Below, piece after piece: positions 59,341 to 64,000 of a DNA stretch of 64,000 bases; position 1 is the stretch's first letter; each line of letters starts with the position of its first letter. Position numbers and translations under genes: made by a program. The stretch covers positions 44,684,237 through 44,748,236 of the forward strand of contig NC_031495.1 of assembly GCF_000237925.1 (NCBI RefSeq). The letters are read 5' to 3'. The notes beneath the pieces were generated by a model. That model was not told where the DNA came from and ran no database searches. It saw only the letters and a program-made list of their open reading frames with translations. Source of the stretch: Schistosoma mansoni (taxonomy: Eukaryota; Platyhelminthes; Trematoda; Strigeidida; Schistosomatidae).

Positions 59341-60349
59341 GTATATAATACACTTATTACTTCTGTACTATTACACATAAAGTTTCCTTCCTTTAAGGCT
59401 TAGTTAATTTCAACCATGAGGATAAGAGCTAGCTCATTGGTTAAATAGTTTATACGAGAAAACAAGTACATAACCAATCAAATATGTCAAATTTCAAAGA
59501 GTAGAGCCATTCAAAATGTTGACATTCACAGCATTATTCACGTTGACAGAGGTTATGATAAACGAGAATGGCTGAATGTCTAAGTTGGTTAAGGGTCAAA
59601 TATTTTTATTGAGTTATCGTAAAACGATAAAACTAGTTATGATAGCCATAATTTAGTTTATATTATTGTTAGAGAGGATTTGAATGATCTTATTGTTGAT
59701 AGTCTTAACTGAATTTCTGGTCACTTTTAGCTGACGTGGATCCTCTCGATATGGCCTTTATTATTTTTATTATTATCATCAGTATTACTATTATTATTTT
59801 TATTATTAATGGGTCTATTCAGTATTGTAATTTTTTGTAATATGTATAATACTGAACTGGTTTAGAAAGGGACATATGAAAAGTGAGCTTAGGTAGATGA
59901 ATAATTGGCATACTCACTTGCTTACATTTCGCACCTAGTTTTTTTTACATTTATCCCCTACAATTTTTTTTTTTTTGAAGTTGTCAAGGCTTGTGATAGA
60001 ATATAATCCGTTTAGAAGTATCTGGAATATCAGAGCGAAAACCTTAAAAATGATCACCTGGATCAGTCCACAAAATTTTTTGATTAGTCATAGCGTTCAT
60101 GTAGTTAGTCCTGAAAACGTATCACATCTAATTGTGTTTATGGATAAATAAATCAAAGCATTTTTAATGCTATATATCGATATCTATTTACTATTTACAG
60201 AATAAAAATCATTTAAATGACACAATAAACTAATCTGAACATCCATTATATAATCATCACTAACTTTTATGCTAATAAAACCGTGGAGAAGAAGGAACGT
60301 TAGATTGACTTAGTAAATCCTGATTAAAACGATTGGTCCCTATGGTAAA
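59341..60349. other. AT-rich intergenic stretch
   Basis: An ATT-rich tract lies at about 59758-59810. Nothing else was recognised. Confidence 0.4.
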
Positions 60350-60775
60350 TTTCGGTGATGCAACGAGAAGACGAAGGTTATCAGAATTACGTAATATATT
60401 TGCGCAATACATTCCGACCATTTTATGCAGCCCAACTTGTTATTATTGAAAAGACAAGGTCTGTGTTTCATCAAAAACCTAAACAGCACGTAAGCGGTTG
60501 TGTCACATTCCATTTTGTCTATCAATCTACATGTACGGAACACATACATAGGAAGGAGCAATCGTGATCTGTAAGTAAGCGTTGCAGAACACACCAAAAT
60601 GGCTGTAGAAACAAATGAATTCCAATGGTCAAATAGGATCACAGGATAGACAGACATCTTCCTTCAAGGATGTATACTACGGTTTATAGAAGCCTTGGGT
60701 GTACGGAAACTCAAACCCCCTCTATGTGTTCAAAAACAATTTGTTCTTACCCTTAATATATTGTGGCAGTACCGA
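60350..60775 (+). pseudogene. Decayed Penelope-like element endonuclease end
   Basis: Fragments align with the 5378-6169 PLE: FHFVYQSTCTEHIHRKEQS against the GIY-YIG start, and KLKPPLCVQKQF against KKPELCVQKKY near its C-terminus. Frames are interrupted between them. Confidence 0.55.
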
Positions 60776-61290
60776 TTTATTATCCAGAGTGGTTATTACA
60801 TTGTTTTTGTGTATTTTATTTTTCTTTGTTACGACTTACTTTTAACCTGTCTAGTTGACCTTTTATTTTTCGTATAATAATGTCTTAACAAGTATATATG
60901 TGATCAGATTGTTCCAAATGTATTGCGCAAATATATCTCATAATGCTGATAAACTCCATCATCTCATTGCATTATCGAGGTCCTGATCAGTTTATGGATA
61001 AAATAAATGAGGAAATAATAACAACTAATTAAGTATTCATTTCTAACGTATTTTATTCATTGAATGGAAGAGAGAAAATTATGATATTAGCGCAATACAT
61101 TTCGAACAATCTGATCACACATAGTATACTCGTTAAGACATTATTATACGAAAAATAAAAGGTCAACTAGACTGGAAATGGGAGTAAGAATATACAATGA
61201 TAATAATAATAATAACAATAATAATAATAATAATACTAATAATGTGAAAACAATTTGAAACCTAATCACTCTGGATAATAAGCAAATATT
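60776..61290. repeat. Inverted repeat of PLE 3' flank
   Basis: 60776-60945 and about 61085-61290 are reverse complements (for example GTCTAGTTGACCTTTTATTT and its complement), separated by ~140 bp. The right arm has gained an (AAT)n tract at about 61198-61238. Because the left arm directly follows a PLE relic, this looks like two PLE 3' ends facing each other. Confidence 0.65.
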
Positions 61291-61383
61291 ACCAGGGTAG
61301 GTTTAAGGAGAGAACAAGCTGTTTTTGAATACAAAGAGGAGTTTTGAATTTTCGTATGGCTAAGGCTTCAATAAACCTTAGTA

Positions 61384-61670
61384 TACGCGTTTGAAGCGAA
61401 AGGTACTGGGTTCGAGTCCCAGGGCGAACATCAACTCAGATGCAGGTACATCCAGCTGACGAGTCCCAAATAGGACGAAACGCGCGTCAAACTGGATTCC
61501 ACTGCTCGCCACTATCCATCTTTGCTTACTATGCTCGTGAATTTAGGCTATATCGAGGCAATACACATAGTATGCACATATGCCAATTAGAGACTGACCA
61601 GTTGCAGTCCTAAAAAGAAACTTAAAAAAACATTAATGGGAAGATTCAAACAAACAATACTAAGTGCATT
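61384..61670 (+). repeat. Sm-alpha type repeat, head truncated, full tail
   Basis: Starts inside the head (GCGTTTGAAGCGAAAGG), then box B, hammerhead (CTGACGA core, AAA insertion) and tail. The tail carries a short extra A-rich insert. Confidence 0.8.
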
Positions 61671-61989
61671 TTGGTACATCTTTACCCACCCTGAGTTTCG
61701 GATCACGATTGCTCCTCCCTATGTATGTGTGACCACACACACATTTAAATTGGTAAACGCAGTGGGATGTGACACAAACGTTTCCATGTCTTTTGGGTTT
61801 TGAATGAAGCATGGACCTCGTTCTTTCTTTGATAATGACCTTCGCTGCACAATAAAATTGATGATACTAAGTATTGCTGTACTCACAAGCTGGAAAATAT
61901 TCCTTAAACAACAACTTTCATATTTAGCATTCGTGAGTTAGTAAATAAGGTATATGCATATCGATTTCGCAATTGTAGGTGGCTTGTTC

Positions 61990-62240
61990 TCCAGAAAGAA
62001 GCTCACCAGTAAGATTAGACACATAAGTTATCCATCAAAAAATACTTCTCGATGCCTTAGAGACCACGTTTCGGAATACTTCTGCAAAAGCCGTGGAGGA
62101 ATGATAAACTTATACATAACGTTATATGTAGTTTACCATGAAGGTGATACACCATGTTCATTACTCAGTAATATTTATAAAAGTGAACTCAATGGATGGA
62201 GGAGTGTATACTCTTATCTTACCTATAAACAACCTACATC
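61990..62240 (+). pseudogene. Possible Penelope-like element relic
   Basis: Within a 126-codon frame (61954-62334), RCLRDHVSEYFCKSRGGMIN...ITLYVV...LLSNIYKS follows the spacing of the 5378-6169 PLE block NLHFRAREHLPAWLSKG...SILAHLV...FSIIYRV. Similarity is weak, and chance cannot be ruled out. Confidence 0.4.
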
Positions 62241-62361
62241 TAAATGTGTGCTCATAGGAATAGATTATGTAATCACTTTAATTTCTGTGATAATTTCATA
62301 TTCGCTTTTGTTTATCCATTTCTCTTATCTCTGAATTGAACTGATTACATTCAAACATTAC

Positions 62362-63333
62362 TTACTTACTTACGCCAATGGAGCATAGGCCACCGACCAG
62401 CATTCTCCAACCCACTCTGTCCTGGGCCTTCTTTTCTAGTTCTATCCAGTTCTTGTTCATTCTTCTCATATCTGTCTCCATTTCTCGGTGTAATGAGTTC
62501 TTTGGTCTTCCTCTTCTCCTTTGACCTTCAGGATTACATGTGAGGGCTTGTCTTGTGACACAATTGGGTGATTTCCTCAAGGTGTGCCCAATCCACTTCC
62601 ACCACTTCTTCCTGATTTCTTCCTCCGCTGGAATCTGGTTTGTTTTCTCCCACAGTAACTTGTTGCTGATAGTGTCTGGCCAACGGATCCGAAGTATCTT
62701 GCGTAGACAACTGCTAATGAACACCTGTAACTTCTGGATGATGGTTTTCGTAGTTCTCCACGTCTCCGCCTCATATAGTAGGACTGTCTTGACATTTGTA
62801 TCGAAAATTCTAACCTTGGTGTTGGTCGACAATCGTTTTGAGTTCCAGATGTTCCTCAGTTGTAAATATGTTGCTCTCGCTTTGCCGTTCCGCGTCTTTA
62901 CATTTGTATCAGATCCACCGTGTTCATCAATGATGCTGCCTAGATATGTAAAGGTTTCCACATCCTCCAAAGCTTCTCCGTCAAGTGTAATTGGATTGGT
63001 GCATATTGTATTGTATCGGAGAGTCTTGCTTTTCCCTTTGTTTATATTGAGACCTACTGCTGCTGAGGCTGTTGCTACACTGGCCGTCTTCTCCTGCATT
63101 TGTTGTTGCAGGTGTGATAGTAGAGCCAGATCATCTGCGAAGTCTAAATCGTCTAGCTGCATTCTAGCTGTCCATTGTCTCCCATGTCTCCTTCCAGATG
63201 TTGACGTTTTCATTATCCAGTTTATCACCATGAGAAAGAGAAAGGGTGAGAGTAAGCGAACTTGCCTAATACCGGTCTTTACCTCGAATGAGTCGGTGAG
63301 TTGTCCTCCACGAACGATTTGACAGTTTAATCC
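62362..63333 (-). mobile_element. RTE-like LINE, 5'-truncated, near-identical to the 56-59 kb copy
   Basis: The minus strand encodes the last part of the RT (289-residue frame 63231-62362, including FADD), matching the 57491-59287 frame with only a few differences (WEKTN for WEATN, SLHRE for SLRRE, and a shortened end). Homology stops at about 63333 in the middle of RT. It shares the unusual VR in motif B. Very recent by similarity. Confidence 0.9.
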
Positions 63334-64000
63334 AAAGGATGTCTGTTACTTTATTCATATTCTAGGAGTAAGCAATTGTTTTGTAAGTGTTAAATGAGAT
63401 GTGGGTTGTCTGAAAGAGAAGTTCATCTTTATCGCTATTTTGAAAACATATGAATATCTATTCCTTGTGGAATTCAATGTGTTGACGAAAACCATGAAAA
63501 AGTAAATTATCAATTTATGCAACCAGAACCCTCTCCTTACCCTAACTTATTATGTACAAGAATTTGGGTGAATATATTATGGTGTAAGTGAAAATGCTGT
63601 TGGCTGTCCTTTTTTTGTGCATACTTACTTAACATAAAACTCATTCTGTTTCCGATGACTATCCCAGATAATAAACTAACAAAAAGTTCAGTCCCCATAT
63701 ACTCTTATTGTCTGGGGAACTCTTCTTCCGTTGGAAATCGAACACCAACAAACAACTTTCCAAAGATACTCTCCGCCTCGATGTCCAATATAGGCATGTA
63801 AAATAACATAATTGAGGCAACAAGATTTGCAAAATGGTACTCCATTGAAGTTAACAGTTAACAGAACTACATTTTTTGATTGGTCTCAGGGAAAGGGAGA
63901 CAACGGTACACCGAAATACAATTTCATATCCTGTAAAATTTATTTCTCTCAGATTACACATAGTTCCACTTCAATTAGATCGTCATGGTTATGACGAGGT
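63334..64000. other. Intergenic, nothing recognised
   Basis: A 60-codon frame at 63812-63994 has no recognisable features. No window repeat family was seen. Confidence 0.4.

Overview
This window looks like an intergenic, repeat-packed piece of a blood-fluke (Schistosoma) genome. It is strongly AT-rich, has almost no long open reading frames that are not transposon-derived, and carries many copies of a ~336-bp tRNA-headed repeat with an embedded hammerhead ribozyme that matches the Schistosoma Sm-alpha family. It also holds Penelope-like (PLE), LINE, Mutator-like and Merlin-like elements of kinds known from schistosomes. The species cannot be resolved from sequence reading alone. Three gaps of exactly 200 N (12443-12642, 40562-40761, 43425-43624) each interrupt or abut a repeat copy.

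Layout. 1-14.5 kb: Sm-alpha copies, a second tRNA-headed hammerhead SINE ('family B'), a compact two-LTR element (3847-4751), a PLE GIY-YIG reading frame (5378-6169), LINE 3' ends and a PLE relic. 14.5-22 kb: a quiet stretch, then a Mutator-like SWIM/RING gene relic (17.2-18.6 kb, minus), an LTR-like block, and a Merlin-like cluster (19.7-20.8 kb). 22-31 kb: Sm-alpha, family B and several PLE fragments, one with a clear GIY-YIG domain and hammerhead (24.06-24.84 kb). 31.1-33.4 kb: the only good candidate host gene, on the minus strand, with a signal-peptide exon, a 21-bp micro-exon and a cysteine-rich exon, all in one consistent splice phase. 33.5-56 kb: solo LTRs, family B (often as inverted pairs), Sm-alpha, a 520-bp SINE-like family with a 12-bp target duplication, and a 130-bp PLE-derived hammerhead element with a 14-bp target duplication. 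56.1-59.3 kb: a near full-length ~3.2-kb RTE-like LINE. 60-63.3 kb: PLE relics and a near-identical 5'-truncated copy of that LINE on the minus strand.

The unifying theme is that three unrelated retroelement classes (Sm-alpha, family B, PLE tails) each carry a hammerhead ribozyme core. Many copies show target duplications or defined ends that indicate LINE/PLE-type target-primed insertion. The host-gene candidate is a micro-exon-gene-like secreted protein whose introns have received a solo LTR and a family B copy.
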